NCBI RefSeq assembly: GCF_900096585.1
Contig: NZ_FMYH01000004.1
Coordinates: forward strand, 283,248-347,247
DNA from: Sanguibacter gelidistatuariae
GTDB taxonomy: Bacteria > Actinomycetota > Actinomycetes > Actinomycetales > Cellulomonadaceae
Direction: 5' to 3'
Length of the DNA: 64,000 nt
Position 1 is the first letter of the stretch. Every line of letters begins with the position of its first letter. The notes beneath the pieces are model-generated. The model was given only the letters and a program-made list of their open reading frames with translations, did not search any database and was not told the origin of the DNA. Position numbers and translations under genes: made by a program. Positions 25,501-33,631 of the stretch are shown piece after piece.

Positions 25501-27379
25501 GCCAGCCTGGGGCGACCCCGTCGAAAGTGGTGACCTCCTCGGCGGTGCCAGGCGAGGACCACACCACGCGCGCTCCCCAGGGGTCAGTGCTCACAGTACC
25601 CCCGGCACCCCCAGCACCACCGCCGACCTCGATCACAGCCCGGGCCGCGCACCAGGACGGCACCGATGCGACGTCGGCGACCAGCACGATGAGCGCGGCA
25701 TGCTCGGCGTGGGTTGCATGCCAGGCACCCAGGCGGGTGACCAGCGGACCGAGCGTGAGGCAGTCCACGACGAGCAGCCCGCCCGGACCCGCCTCGAGCG
25801 ACAGGTCAGGGGACGGCGCGCGGATCCGGGCCTGCGGGAGCCAGCGCGCCCAGGCCCACGCCTCCCGTCGGGACGCATCGCACAGGACTGTCACGGTCTC
25901 CCCGCGACCGCCCGCGTGCAACGAGACGAGCATCCGCGCGGCCAGCGCCGCCCCCTGTGCCCGGGGGCCGACGATGGCGAGGCACCCGTCTGAGAGGTCG
26001 CCCGGCAGTGCCGGGTTTCGACCGGCGAGGGGCGGCGGTGACCCGGCGACGACGGGCGGCACGGGGCCAGGCAAGGCGGCACAGGCCGCGGCCGCAGTGA
26101 GCAGGTCCGCGGGAGGCACACCGGCGCGCAGGGCGGCCCGTCCCCACGGGCTGTCCCACGAGCCCTGGAGCGTGGTGTCTTGCCCGGCCGCGCGCCGCGA
26201 CCCGTGACCGGTCGGCGAGTGTGCGGCGGCAGTCTCCTTCCCGCCGAGGCGCCCGCGCCGGCGCCGGGCCAGCAGTGGCCCGAGGATCATCAAAGGAGCG
26301 GTGAGGGCCATGATCGCGAAGAGCGGATTGTGCAGGACGATCGCGAGCGTGATCGAGCCGATCGCGGGAATCATGCCCGCAAGGAGGGTGCCGGTCATCG
26401 GGCGGGTGCCCGCGGCGAGCGCAGGTGGGCCACCGTCGTCGGGTTCGAGTGCCGCGAGCACGGCCGAGTACGTGCGCTCAGCCAGGACGGGCTGGTCCCG
26501 CAGCTCGACCATGACGGTCGGGGCCAGATGCTCGGGCTTCGTCCCATCCTGAATGGTCAGCAGGTGTCCTTGCCGCCAACGACGCCACGGGGACCGCGGC
26601 CACCGGACCCGAGGCGGCCACTGCGACAGGCACCCGCCGCGCCCGACCTCGTTGACCCGACCGGTCGGGCTGGTCAGGCTCACCCGGCGGCGGCATCCGT
26701 CGCGCCTGTGCCTCCCGTCCGCCTGCCCGCGGTCCGCCCGACGACGGTCCGCCCGCCCGCGGTCCGCGTGGCCGCGCTCCACCTGACCACGATCTGCCCG
26801 CCCGCGCCTCATCCGCCTACGGTCCGCGCGAACCGCGACACGCACCCCGCCCCGCCGGTCTCGCCTCACCCGCAGCCGGACGCCGAGCGCATCGACCGTC
26901 CCACTCACCTCGAGCGGGAGCAGATCACCCGCGCGCCGGCCGGCGAGTACCGCGAGGTGGACGGGCGCTGCCAGGGCGCGCTCCGGCGTCGGGCAGGGGG
27001 TCGGGGTGGTGCGCAGGACGGCTCCGGCGAGGAGCGGGGGATGGCCGACGACGTGGTGATCGTCGAGGCGGCGGTCGTCGACGTAGAGCGGTGCGTGGAC
27101 GAGTTCGGGGCGGCCGGTGCAGGCGGCGAGCTCGGCGCGCAGCTCGCCGAGCGGACGGGCAAGGGCGAGATGGACGTCCTGGCCCGGGTGCATCGTGACG
27201 GGCACGCCGTCGAGGTCCGCGGGTGGAGCGAGGGGCGCGGGGGAGAAGGCGGCGGGCGCGCCGGATGAAGGTCCTGGTGACGCGGCGGGTGACGCGGCCG
27301 ACGCGGCCGACGCGGCTCCGGACCCAGCCGCGGGTGGCGTGGCGGGGTCGGGCAGCGGGATGGGCAGGAGGGATCGCAC
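22556..27379 (-). CDS. Very large FtsK/SpoIIIE-type ATPase, EccC-like, three P-loop regions
   Basis: From a GTG at 27379 the protein has 1607 residues; the frame stays open to a GTG at 27502, but those extra residues look non-native. Approximate layout: a ubiquitin- or FHA-like N-terminus (about 55-160), an Arg/Asp repeat insert (RADRG units, about 185-225), two membrane helices (about 330-370, LLAGMIPAIGSITLAIVL), then ATPase module 1 with Walker A GTTGSGKS (742-749) and Walker B LLIVVDE (849-850). Two later modules have GRAGSGRT and GPHGSGRT in place of the Walker lysine. This order matches type VII secretion EccC. No EsxA/B, EccB/D or mycosin gene is nearby. The stop codon abuts the preceding plus-strand gene. 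Confidence 0.82.
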   Translation of the reverse strand: MRSLLPIPLPDPATPPAAGSGAASAASAASPAASPGPSSGAPAAFSPAPLAPPADLDGVPVTMHPGQDVHLALARPLGELRAELAACTGRPELVHAPLYVDDRRLDDHHVVGHPPLLAGAVLRTTPTPCPTPERALAAPVHLAVLAGRRAGDLLPLEVSGTVDALGVRLRVRRDRRGGVRVAVRADRRRMRRGRADRGQVERGHADRGRADRRRADRGQADGRHRRDGCRRRVSLTSPTGRVNEVGRGGCLSQWPPRVRWPRSPWRRWRQGHLLTIQDGTKPEHLAPTVMVELRDQPVLAERTYSAVLAALEPDDGGPPALAAGTRPMTGTLLAGMIPAIGSITLAIVLHNPLFAIMALTAPLMILGPLLARRRRGRLGGKETAAAHSPTGHGSRRAAGQDTTLQGSWDSPWGRAALRAGVPPADLLTAAAACAALPGPVPPVVAGSPPPLAGRNPALPGDLSDGCLAIVGPRAQGAALAARMLVSLHAGGRGETVTVLCDASRREAWAWARWLPQARIRAPSPDLSLEAGPGGLLVVDCLTLGPLVTRLGAWHATHAEHAALIVLVADVASVPSWCAARAVIEVGGGAGGAGGTVSTDPWGARVVWSSPGTAEEVTTFDGVAPGWLDSYARRVAALSQRGRWNHLPRRAGAALTAAASGSNAADRTHGLHLPRRAALIEVPGIWEVERRWRENSHGPARARAAGGTARANETLEARIGVGHGGEAVTIDLLRDGPHALVAGTTGSGKSELLQTLVLTLALAHSPDDLTVALVDYKGGASFGECARLPHVVGQVTDLDPGAAERALTGLRAELRRRERLFAGVGAGDLATYRARRGGEGALPRLLIVVDEFRAMADDHPDFIPGLVRIAAQGRSLGIHLVLATQRPSGAITGDMRANISLRIALRVAGVADSQDVIDAPDAAWIPADLPGRAVVRRGLGPPEELQTYFAGGLTTRSGPRVWHSPRDGAADDACSPDEAGGAARAAGLAEGTAGVAVGSRVTRSLMRCAGEVRAGDARPAAADPVAALVSHAVQVAAQLGIGQPRVPWTPALPTRIRWEDLDTAGSPSSVLLLGLADHPQDQQHRSFGWAPGDGHLLVLGRAGSGRTCALRTVARAALAAGHTVHLLGSAALTTGFDAADPHLGTVADRWDPRRVARLLTVLMSTDAAAAADEGASEGRGPIRHVVVVDGLEDLLQAMSSLHRGAGLDLFLSVLREGPSRGIAFALSGAAVPTSALAALIRHRLIFCGGDKHEDAFLGIPSVLAGLGGGPGRAVLVTGPTPLLCQVAVAESVGHAAGTGLAEPGLGGPGLGGPGLASPWMDAGVGGGAGTGSVWSSRSARRTRIVEVPFQARTMEAAAPAPGLVLLGRGGDDAGPLWVRVSHSFLVCGPHGSGRTAVLARLLSAPSDADGPSTGSGSGSGDSILGVISRDARLADRARALGDVPVLSRLTPAAADRFVDDVHARLTARAGHRPLRPLRLVIDDLDTFSLSCPTALDALCALADGGAGGAGGAGGAGSEGGAEDAVVLVASATTVAAAGAFRGALADLRAARYGLVLTPGVPGSSEIFGSDLGWHVEPEMHRPGRGVLVDGSTSTFVQVIDESEPTGPR

Positions 27380-27735
27380 CCTGCGAGCCTGCCCTGCACG
27401 CGTCGGGAACGACCGAGGGCCCGTGGCCCGCCGGGGACATCCCGACGATCCACAGACCCTCGAACCGCGCGTTCTGACCACGACCGACCCACAAGGTTTC
27501 ACCCCCGATCACCCGCCACCCAGCCCGCCCTTCCGGTCCCCGTCCGGTCCCCGTTCTCCCATCCGTAGGTGCACGAATTCCGCCCTGTCCTCAGGAAAAA
27601 CGAGGCGGATTCCGTGCACCTATGGCCGGAGCTGGGTGGCTGGGGACCGGGCAGGCGGCCGGCCGGGTTGCCCGGCCGGAGCTGGGGCAGGCGGCTAGCA
27701 GGAGTCCGGCCGGCCGGGCCGGGCGAACTCGACGC
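27380..27735. other. Gene-free stretch between ABC permease and FtsK-like gene
   Basis: I see no gene here apart from the optional N-terminal extension of the FtsK-like protein (to 27502). It contains the inverted repeat at 27563-27625 and a run of CCGGCC-rich palindromes (27650-27720) able to form several small hairpins. Confidence 0.5.
27563..27625. repeat. 63-bp inverted repeat (terminator or REP-like)
   Basis: The 22-base arms, CCGTAGGTGCACGAATTCCG.. and the facing ..GGATTCCGTGCACCTATGG, pair with three mismatches around a 19-base loop containing AAAAA. The size and layout resemble family B, but the sequence differs. It lies 111 bases downstream of the ABC permease stop. Confidence 0.75.
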
Positions 27736-30351
27736 CTACTCGACCGCGAGCGCCTCGACCGGGGACGTCCTGGCCGCGCTGCGGGCGGGCAGCACCGAGG
27801 CCAGCAGCCCGGCCGCGATGGCGATCGCCACGACGAGGACGAGGTCGCGCCACGGGACCGTCAGCCGGACGCCCGCGAAGGACCCCAGGACGACCGTGGA
27901 CCCGATCCAGCCGTAGACCAGGCCGAGCAGGACACCCAGGACCGCGCCCACCCCGGCGATGAGCGTGCCCTCGATTGCTAGCGTCGTGCGCAGCTGACGC
28001 CGGCTCAGCCCGATGGCCCGCAGGGTGGCCGACTCGCGCCGGCGTTCCAGGACCGACAGGGACAGGGTGTTCGCCACCCCGATCAGCGCGATGACCACCG
28101 CGATCCCGAGCAGCCCGATGATGACGGCCAGGATCGTGTCGATCACCTGCTGCATCGCGGCCCGCTCCATCGCCGCACCGGTCAGTGCTGCCGGCGTCTG
28201 GGACATCGTGTCCCGGATGTCGGCGACGATGGCGGAGGCATCGGAGGGGTCGGTGATCTTGAGCCACACCCCGTTGACCACGGCCGCGCCGTCGAGCTCG
28301 CGACCGACCGCGGGCGTCGCGATGATGTTGTCGGAGCCGATGTTAGCCACCACGACGTTGACCGTGACGGTTCCGTCGACGCCGGCGAGCTGCAGCGTCG
28401 ACCCCGAGTCGAGGTGGTAGGCGCTCGCGACGAAGAGGCCGACGACCACGGTCTGGTCGTCGAGGCCGTCGAAGAGGCCATCCGGGTTGACCGCCGCGGC
28501 GGCGGCGGCCGGGTCCACGGCGTTGACGACCACGTCCTGGGAGGTCGAGTCGTCGGGCCAGGTGACCGTGACGTTCGTGCCGGAGAGCTGCGCCATGGCG
28601 GCGACGCCGGAGACCTTGGACAGGTCCTCGATCAGTGCGGGGGTCAGGCCCGTTGCGGGGTCCGTCCCGTCATCGGGCGCGGAGCTGATCACCCCGGCGT
28701 CGATCGCCACGTCGAAGGGATACTGCTCGTCGAGGGTCGTGGCGAGGGAGTTGCGGGCGGTGGCCGCGCCGACGGACATCATCGCCACGAGCGTCACCCC
28801 GATGAGCAGCGCGGTGGACGTCGCAGCCGTCCGGCGCGGGTTGCGCACCGTGTTGGCGGCCGCGAGCTGGGCGCTCGCACCGAACCGGCTGAGCAGGCGG
28901 GCGATGCCCGCGACGATCTTCGGGACCCAGAACACCGCTCCGAGCAGCACGCCCACGAAGGACGCGGCGCCGCCGAGCATGGCGGTCATCAGACCGAACT
29001 CGACCGAGGACGACGCCGAGAGCCCAAGACCGATCGCCATCAGGGCGCCCCCGCCGACGACGAGCAGGAGCGAGAAGATCAGCCGGACCTTGCTCGAGGA
29101 CTTCGACAGCCCGTCCAGCTCGGCCGGGCGCAGGGCAGCGAGCGGGGCGACCCTGGTCGCGGCGCGTGCCGGGACCAGGCTGGCCAGCACGGTGACGAGG
29201 GTGCCGACCGCGAGCGGCCACACCACGGACGCGACCGTGATGGTGATCGACCGCGGGATGGGGATGTCGAGGTCGACCCGCTGCAGGGCGAGGACCGTGA
29301 TCTGCACGAGCAGCGCGCCGAGCGCGAAGCCGATCGCCGAGGCGATCACGCCCAGCAGTGACGCCTCGAGCAGGACGGATGAGCGAAGCTGCCGCTTGCT
29401 CGCACCCACGCAGCGCAGCAGGGCGAGGGTGCGGGTGCGTTGGGCGACGATGACCTGGAAGGTGTTCGCGATCACCAGGGCCGCGACGAGCAGCGCGATC
29501 GCGGCGAAGGCGAGGATCGTCATGGTGAAGACGTCCTCATCGTTGGTCAGCGCGGTGACGGATGCGGCCGCGGCCTCGTCCTTGGTCAGCACGGTGAAGC
29601 CCAGTTGGCCGATCGTGGACTCCAGGTCAGCGCGCACGCTCTCCACGTCCGCGCCGTCCTCGAGCGCGACGGTCGCCTCCCGGAACTGGACGTCGCCGCC
29701 GAAGTCGAAGGATATCCGCGTCTGGATGGCGTCATCAGTGAGCAGGCCGGCCCCCCCGGTCATCGAGAACGCGCCGTTGGGGTCGTCGACGAGACCGGTC
29801 ACGACGAGCGTCACCTTCGTCTCCTCCCACTCCCACTCGTCCTCGCTCCCGGCGCCGGGGACCACGACGGTCACGGTCTGCGTGACCGTGCCACCGACCG
29901 TGGTGCCCAGCCTGGCCACGACGTCGGCGGGCAGGGCGATCTCGTCCGGACTGCTGGGAAGGGCGCCCTCGGTGACCGCGAGCGGCTGCAGGGACGGGTC
30001 GGAACCCACCCCGATGACGGTCTGGTAGACGGACTTGCCCCCCTGGCCGAGCACGACGTAGGTCGACGCCACGGGGTCGGCGGCGCGGACGCCGTCGGTC
30101 AGCCGGATGGTGGTCAGATCCCCCTGCGTGAGCGGGGAGCCGTACCCGGCTGCGTCCGGGTCGGAGGTGGGCCGCACGATGAGCGCGGCGTCGGCGAAGC
30201 TCGCCGCGACCGAGTCGTAGCTGGACCGTTTGAGGACCTCCCCGGCGAGCAGGGTGGCCGCGACGAAGGCTGTCCCGATGACGATCGCGATGCCCGCGGC
30301 CGTCAGCCGGCCGAGGCTGCGTCGCATCTGGGCGAGTGTGAGGCCAAACAT
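27736..30351 (-). CDS. FtsX/MacB-like ABC transporter permease
   Basis: The protein has 871 residues. It has an N-terminal anchor helix (LTAAGIAIVIGTAFVAATLLAG), a large extracellular MacB-like domain, an FtsX core with IVIANTFQVIVAQRTRTLALLRCVGASKRQL, a second extracellular domain and a second FtsX core with IALIGVANTLSLSVLERRRE and LRAIGLSRRQL. This duplicated layout is usual for about 800-900-residue actinobacterial permeases that export peptides or lipids or release surface molecules. The start overlaps the ATPase stop by one base (TGATG). A LuxR-type two-component system lies upstream of the pair, as is common for such exporters. Confidence 0.88.
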   Translation of the reverse strand: MFGLTLAQMRRSLGRLTAAGIAIVIGTAFVAATLLAGEVLKRSSYDSVAASFADAALIVRPTSDPDAAGYGSPLTQGDLTTIRLTDGVRAADPVASTYVVLGQGGKSVYQTVIGVGSDPSLQPLAVTEGALPSSPDEIALPADVVARLGTTVGGTVTQTVTVVVPGAGSEDEWEWEETKVTLVVTGLVDDPNGAFSMTGGAGLLTDDAIQTRISFDFGGDVQFREATVALEDGADVESVRADLESTIGQLGFTVLTKDEAAAASVTALTNDEDVFTMTILAFAAIALLVAALVIANTFQVIVAQRTRTLALLRCVGASKRQLRSSVLLEASLLGVIASAIGFALGALLVQITVLALQRVDLDIPIPRSITITVASVVWPLAVGTLVTVLASLVPARAATRVAPLAALRPAELDGLSKSSSKVRLIFSLLLVVGGGALMAIGLGLSASSSVEFGLMTAMLGGAASFVGVLLGAVFWVPKIVAGIARLLSRFGASAQLAAANTVRNPRRTAATSTALLIGVTLVAMMSVGAATARNSLATTLDEQYPFDVAIDAGVISSAPDDGTDPATGLTPALIEDLSKVSGVAAMAQLSGTNVTVTWPDDSTSQDVVVNAVDPAAAAAAVNPDGLFDGLDDQTVVVGLFVASAYHLDSGSTLQLAGVDGTVTVNVVVANIGSDNIIATPAVGRELDGAAVVNGVWLKITDPSDASAIVADIRDTMSQTPAALTGAAMERAAMQQVIDTILAVIIGLLGIAVVIALIGVANTLSLSVLERRRESATLRAIGLSRRQLRTTLAIEGTLIAGVGAVLGVLLGLVYGWIGSTVVLGSFAGVRLTVPWRDLVLVVAIAIAAGLLASVLPARSAARTSPVEALAVE

Positions 30352-31241
30352 CAGACGCTCACCTGCGCGGTCGCGCCGGTCGCAGTCGCGCCCGTCGCGC
30401 CCGTCGCGCCCGTCGTGCCCGTCGCGCCCGGACCGGTCGCGCCCGTGTCGGCCGTCGTCTCAAAAGTCCGCAGCGCGTCCAGCCCGGCCAGGACAGACTC
30501 GGGGGTCGGGTTGGCGATGTCCCCGGCGATCCGGCCGTCGGCGATGAGCACGACGCGGTCGGCGTAGGCGGCCGCGGCGGGGTCGTGGGTGACCATGATG
30601 ATGGTGCGCCCGAGCTCACGGACCGAGCGGCGCAGGAAGCTCAGCACCTCGGCCCCCGAGCGGGTGTCCAGGTTCCCGGTGGGCTCGTCGGCGAAGACGA
30701 CCTCCGGGCGGGCGATGAGCGCCCGTGCGATCGCGACCCGCTGCTGCTGCCCACCGGACAGCTCGGCCGGGCGGTGGGAGAGCCGCTCGCCCAGGCCGAG
30801 GGTTGTGACCAGGGTGGCCAGCCATTCCTTGGTGTCGGCGTCGATCTTCACCCCGGCCAGGGTTAGGGGGAGGGTGATGTTCTGCTCCGCGGTGAACATC
30901 GGCAGCAGGTTGAAGGACTGGAAGACGAAGCCGACGCGGTCCCGGCGCAGCGTGGTCAGCTGGTTGTCGTCGAGCTTGGTCACGTCGGTGCTGCCGATGA
31001 AGGCCTCGCCCGACGACGCGGTGTCGAGGCCTGCGAGCAGGTGCATGAGCGTCGACTTGCCCGATCCGGAGGGCCCCATGATCGCGGTGAACTGCCCCGC
31101 GGCGAAGTCGACGTCGACGCCGTCGAGCGCCCGGACCATGCCCTCGCCGTGGCCGTACAGCTTGGTCAGGGACCGAGCCCGCACGGCGGGCGTCGAGGTC
31201 TCGGGTACGGGCGGCGGGGTCTGGTACACGGTGGTGTCCAC
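30351..31241 (-). CDS. ABC transporter ATP-binding protein, MacB/LolD type
   Basis: The protein has 296 residues from a GTG at 31241, preceded by TTGGAGA. It contains Walker A GPSGSGKS (56-63), Q-loop FVFQSFNLLP, signature LSGGQQQR and Walker B VVFADEPTGNLD, and a switch His in MVTHDPAAA. The C-terminal tail after the domain is a low-complexity Gly-Ala-Thr repeat of about 30 residues, encoded by a 9-bp repeat and absent from usual LolD-type ATPases. It energises the FtsX-type permease encoded immediately downstream. Confidence 0.9.
   Translation of the reverse strand: MDTTVYQTPPPVPETSTPAVRARSLTKLYGHGEGMVRALDGVDVDFAAGQFTAIMGPSGSGKSTLMHLLAGLDTASSGEAFIGSTDVTKLDDNQLTTLRRDRVGFVFQSFNLLPMFTAEQNITLPLTLAGVKIDADTKEWLATLVTTLGLGERLSHRPAELSGGQQQRVAIARALIARPEVVFADEPTGNLDTRSGAEVLSFLRRSVRELGRTIIMVTHDPAAAAYADRVVLIADGRIAGDIANPTPESVLAGLDALRTFETTADTGATGPGATGTTGATGATGATATGATAQVSV
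30366..30430. repeat. 9-bp tandem repeat encoding the Gly-Ala-Thr tail
   Basis: Imperfect copies of GTCGCGCCC on the plus strand correspond to GAT tripeptides at the ABC ATPase C-terminus. The frame is kept, so copy number may vary. Confidence 0.75.
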
Positions 31242-31412
31242 GAATTCTCCAAGTACGGCGGGGAACAAGAAATGGTCGCCGAGGCCCGGGTAGACCCAGG
31301 TCCTCAGCGCATGACCCACGCTAGTGAGAGCGGCCGGGAGCCGGCGTCGGGCTGGGGGTGGGTCTTGCCCGCCGTCAATGTCATCCCGCAGGGGGAGACG
31401 GAGCGCAGCAGG

Positions 31413-32126
31413 TCATTCCCCGGGACGGACGAGCCCGGTCTCGTAGGCGGTGACCACGGCCTGCACCCGGTCGCGCGCCCCGAGCTTGGACAAGATCCGC
31501 CCCACGTGCGTCTTGACGGTCGCCTCCGCGACGAACAGGTCCGCGGCGATCTCCTGGTTGGACCGCCCCCTGGCCATGGCCAGGAGCACCTCGCGCTCGC
31601 GGTCGGTGAGCGAGTCGATCGCGGTCGCCTGGGCGGAGTCGACCAGCTGTTCCTGGGGGAGCGGGACGATCAGCCGGTCGAGCAGACGGCGCGTGGTCGA
31701 GGGGGCGATCACCGCGTCGCCGGAGAACACGGTGCGGATCGCGCCGAGCATCTCCTCGGGCGGGGCGTCCTTGAGCAGGAACCCGCTCGCCCCGGCGCGG
31801 ATCGCCTCGAGGGCGTACTCGTCGAGGTCGAAGGTGGTCAGCACGATGATCCGCGGCACGACCTCGCCCCGGGTGGCCGCCCAGATCTCGGTGAGCTGCG
31901 CCGTGGCCGCCAGCCCGTCGAGGTTGGGCATCCGCACGTCCATGAGCACGACGTCGACCTCGTGGTCGGTCAGCAGGCGCACCGCCTGGGCGCCGTCGGC
32001 GGCCTCCAGGACGACGGACAGGTCCGGCTGGGAGTCGATCACCATCCGGAAACCGGCCCGCAGCAGCTGCTGGTCGTCGACGATCGCGACGCGGATGGGC
32101 GGCGCGGGCTCGGTCGCGAGGTACAT
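31413..32126 (-). CDS. NarL/LuxR-type response regulator
   Basis: The protein has 237 residues. The receiver domain shows VAIVDDQQLLRAGF, the phospho-acceptor D63 in VVLMDVRMPNLDG, and FLLKDAPPEE with the conserved Lys. The output domain is a LuxR HTH, LTDREREVLLAMARGRSNQEIA, followed by EATVKTHVGRILSKLGARDR. It is downstream of, and partnered with, the HisKA_3 kinase gene. The adjacent ABC exporter is the most likely target, as in many LiaR/BceR-like arrangements of actinobacteria. Confidence 0.92.
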   Translation of the reverse strand: MYLATEPAPPIRVAIVDDQQLLRAGFRMVIDSQPDLSVVLEAADGAQAVRLLTDHEVDVVLMDVRMPNLDGLAATAQLTEIWAATRGEVVPRIIVLTTFDLDEYALEAIRAGASGFLLKDAPPEEMLGAIRTVFSGDAVIAPSTTRRLLDRLIVPLPQEQLVDSAQATAIDSLTDREREVLLAMARGRSNQEIAADLFVAEATVKTHVGRILSKLGARDRVQAVVTAYETGLVRPGE

Positions 32127-32186
32127 GGTTGCGCGGGCTCCTTGTGAGGTGGGTGAGCTGGGTCAGGTGACAGATCAGATGACAGG

Positions 32187-33434
32187 TCAGGTGACGGGAT
32201 CGGTGCGTTGCTCGGGGAGCGGGAGGTCAAGCATCACACGGAAGCCGCCGCCCGGTCGGGGGCCCGAGACGACGGTCCCGCCGAACATGGCGGCCCGCTC
32301 GCGCATACCCAGCAGGCCCTGGCCTGCGCCGTCGCCGTTCGCGGAGGCGCCGCGGCCGTCGTCGTCCACCTGGAGCTGGACGCTGCGCGGGCCCCAGGTG
32401 AGCACAACCGTGACGGTCGGGTCCGGGCCGGCGTGCTTGAGGATGTTGGTGAGAGCCTCCTGGCAGATCCGATAGAGGGTCAGCCCGGTGCCCGGGGGCA
32501 GCGTGCGCGCCACACCCATCCGCACGAGGGAGATCCGCAGCCCCGAGGCGCGGACCTGGGCTACGAGTGTCTCGATGTCCGACGCCGCAGGCTGGGGCGC
32601 GAGGCCGGCGAGCGTGCCGCCGTGCTCACCCGCCCCGGGGTCCCCGGGTTCGCTGCGCAGCACCCCGAGCAGGCGCCGCATGTCGGCCAGGGCCGCCCGG
32701 CCCGTCTCGGCGATCGTGCCCAGCGTGCGGGTGGCGGCCTCCGGCTCGGCGGCGGCCATGTACCGGCCGCCGTCGGCCTGGGCGATCATGACCGAGAGGG
32801 AGTGGGCGACGATGTCGTGCATCTCCCGGGCGATGCGCGACCGTTCGGCGGCGGTGGCGATCTGAGCCTGCTGGTCGCGCTCGATCTCCAGGCGCAGCGC
32901 ACGGTCGCGCAGCGCGGTGATCGAGCTGCGGCTGACCCGGCGCACGAGCCCGAACGCCCACGTCGCCAGGAACATCGACCCGGTGAGCACGGTCGTCACG
33001 GCGATCGCGTTGAGCATGTCACCCTGTACGCCGATGAAGACGCCGAGCAAGAAGCAGCCGAACAGGCCCGAGGTGATCGCCACCTGGTGCGCCCAGCGGG
33101 GGCCGTAGACGGTCACCGAGAACAAGGCGACCAGGACGAAGATGTCGGCCGGGATGATCAGTGGGACACCGAGCAGCTGGTGGCCCAGGATCGCGCCGTA
33201 GACGAGGACCACCGACAGGACCGGGTGGGTGCGGCGCACGGCGAGCGGGGCGATGACGAAGAACGACATCACACCGAGCGCAGGGCCGTTGGGCTCGGAC
33301 ATGATCAGGAACTCACCGCTGCCGGTCGCCGCGGAGAACGGGACGATCACGGCGAGCAGCACACCGGTCATGATGATGTCGACGGCGGAGCGGTGGGCGT
33401 CGGACCATCGGCCGATCGCGTCGTACCAGTTCAT
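32187..33434 (-). CDS. HisKA_3 (NarX/DesK-type) sensor histidine kinase
   Basis: The protein has 415 residues from the ATG at 33434. The N-terminal half contains four to five membrane helices with very short loops, which suggests sensing within the membrane. The HisKA_3 box ERSRIAREMHDIVAHSLSV carries the phosphorylated His (H206). The HATPase domain ends with VDDDGRGA and GQGLLGMRERAAMFGG. TAGGCT lies 7 bases before the ATG, indicating a leaderless start. It forms a two-component system with the LuxR-type regulator downstream. Confidence 0.9.
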   Translation of the reverse strand: MNWYDAIGRWSDAHRSAVDIIMTGVLLAVIVPFSAATGSGEFLIMSEPNGPALGVMSFFVIAPLAVRRTHPVLSVVLVYGAILGHQLLGVPLIIPADIFVLVALFSVTVYGPRWAHQVAITSGLFGCFLLGVFIGVQGDMLNAIAVTTVLTGSMFLATWAFGLVRRVSRSSITALRDRALRLEIERDQQAQIATAAERSRIAREMHDIVAHSLSVMIAQADGGRYMAAAEPEAATRTLGTIAETGRAALADMRRLLGVLRSEPGDPGAGEHGGTLAGLAPQPAASDIETLVAQVRASGLRISLVRMGVARTLPPGTGLTLYRICQEALTNILKHAGPDPTVTVVLTWGPRSVQLQVDDDGRGASANGDGAGQGLLGMRERAAMFGGTVVSGPRPGGGFRVMLDLPLPEQRTDPVT

Positions 33435-33441
33435 GGCGCCC

Positions 33442-33447
33442 AGCCTA
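33442..33447 (-). promoter_or_regulatory. -10 element of leaderless histidine-kinase transcript
   Basis: TAGGCT on the minus strand ends 7 bases before the ATG at 33434. No ribosome-binding site is seen. Confidence 0.45.
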
Positions 33448-33619
33448 GGCACGATGGTTGGATATCGCGTCAGTCCCCAGGGGGAGGCCGCGAGCGGGGG
33501 ACAGGCCCGGAGGGGGACACGGCCGGCGTCCGAGTGCCAATTGGGGCTTTTCTGTGCCGGCCGTGACGTGTGACGAGTTTGGCACCGCTCCCGATAGGTC
33601 CCCCGGGTGTTTCATGACC

Positions 33620-33625
33620 TAGCAT
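33620..33625 (+). promoter_or_regulatory. -10 element of leaderless OmpR-type regulator transcript
   Basis: TAGCAT lies 6 bases before the ATG at 33632. No Shine-Dalgarno sequence is present in this interval. Confidence 0.45.
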
Positions 33626-33631
33626 GGGCGA

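Noticed and set aside
22905..25993. Two plus-strand frames above 540 codons opposite the FtsK-like gene
   Set aside because: The minus strand contains three ATPase modules with clear motifs; the plus frames are Arg/Pro/Ser-rich shadows.
27736..31241. FtsX/ATPase pair as cell-division FtsEX
   Set aside because: The permease is 871 residues with two FtsX cores and large extracellular domains, and the ATPase has a LolD/MacB pattern, so it is an exporter rather than FtsEX.
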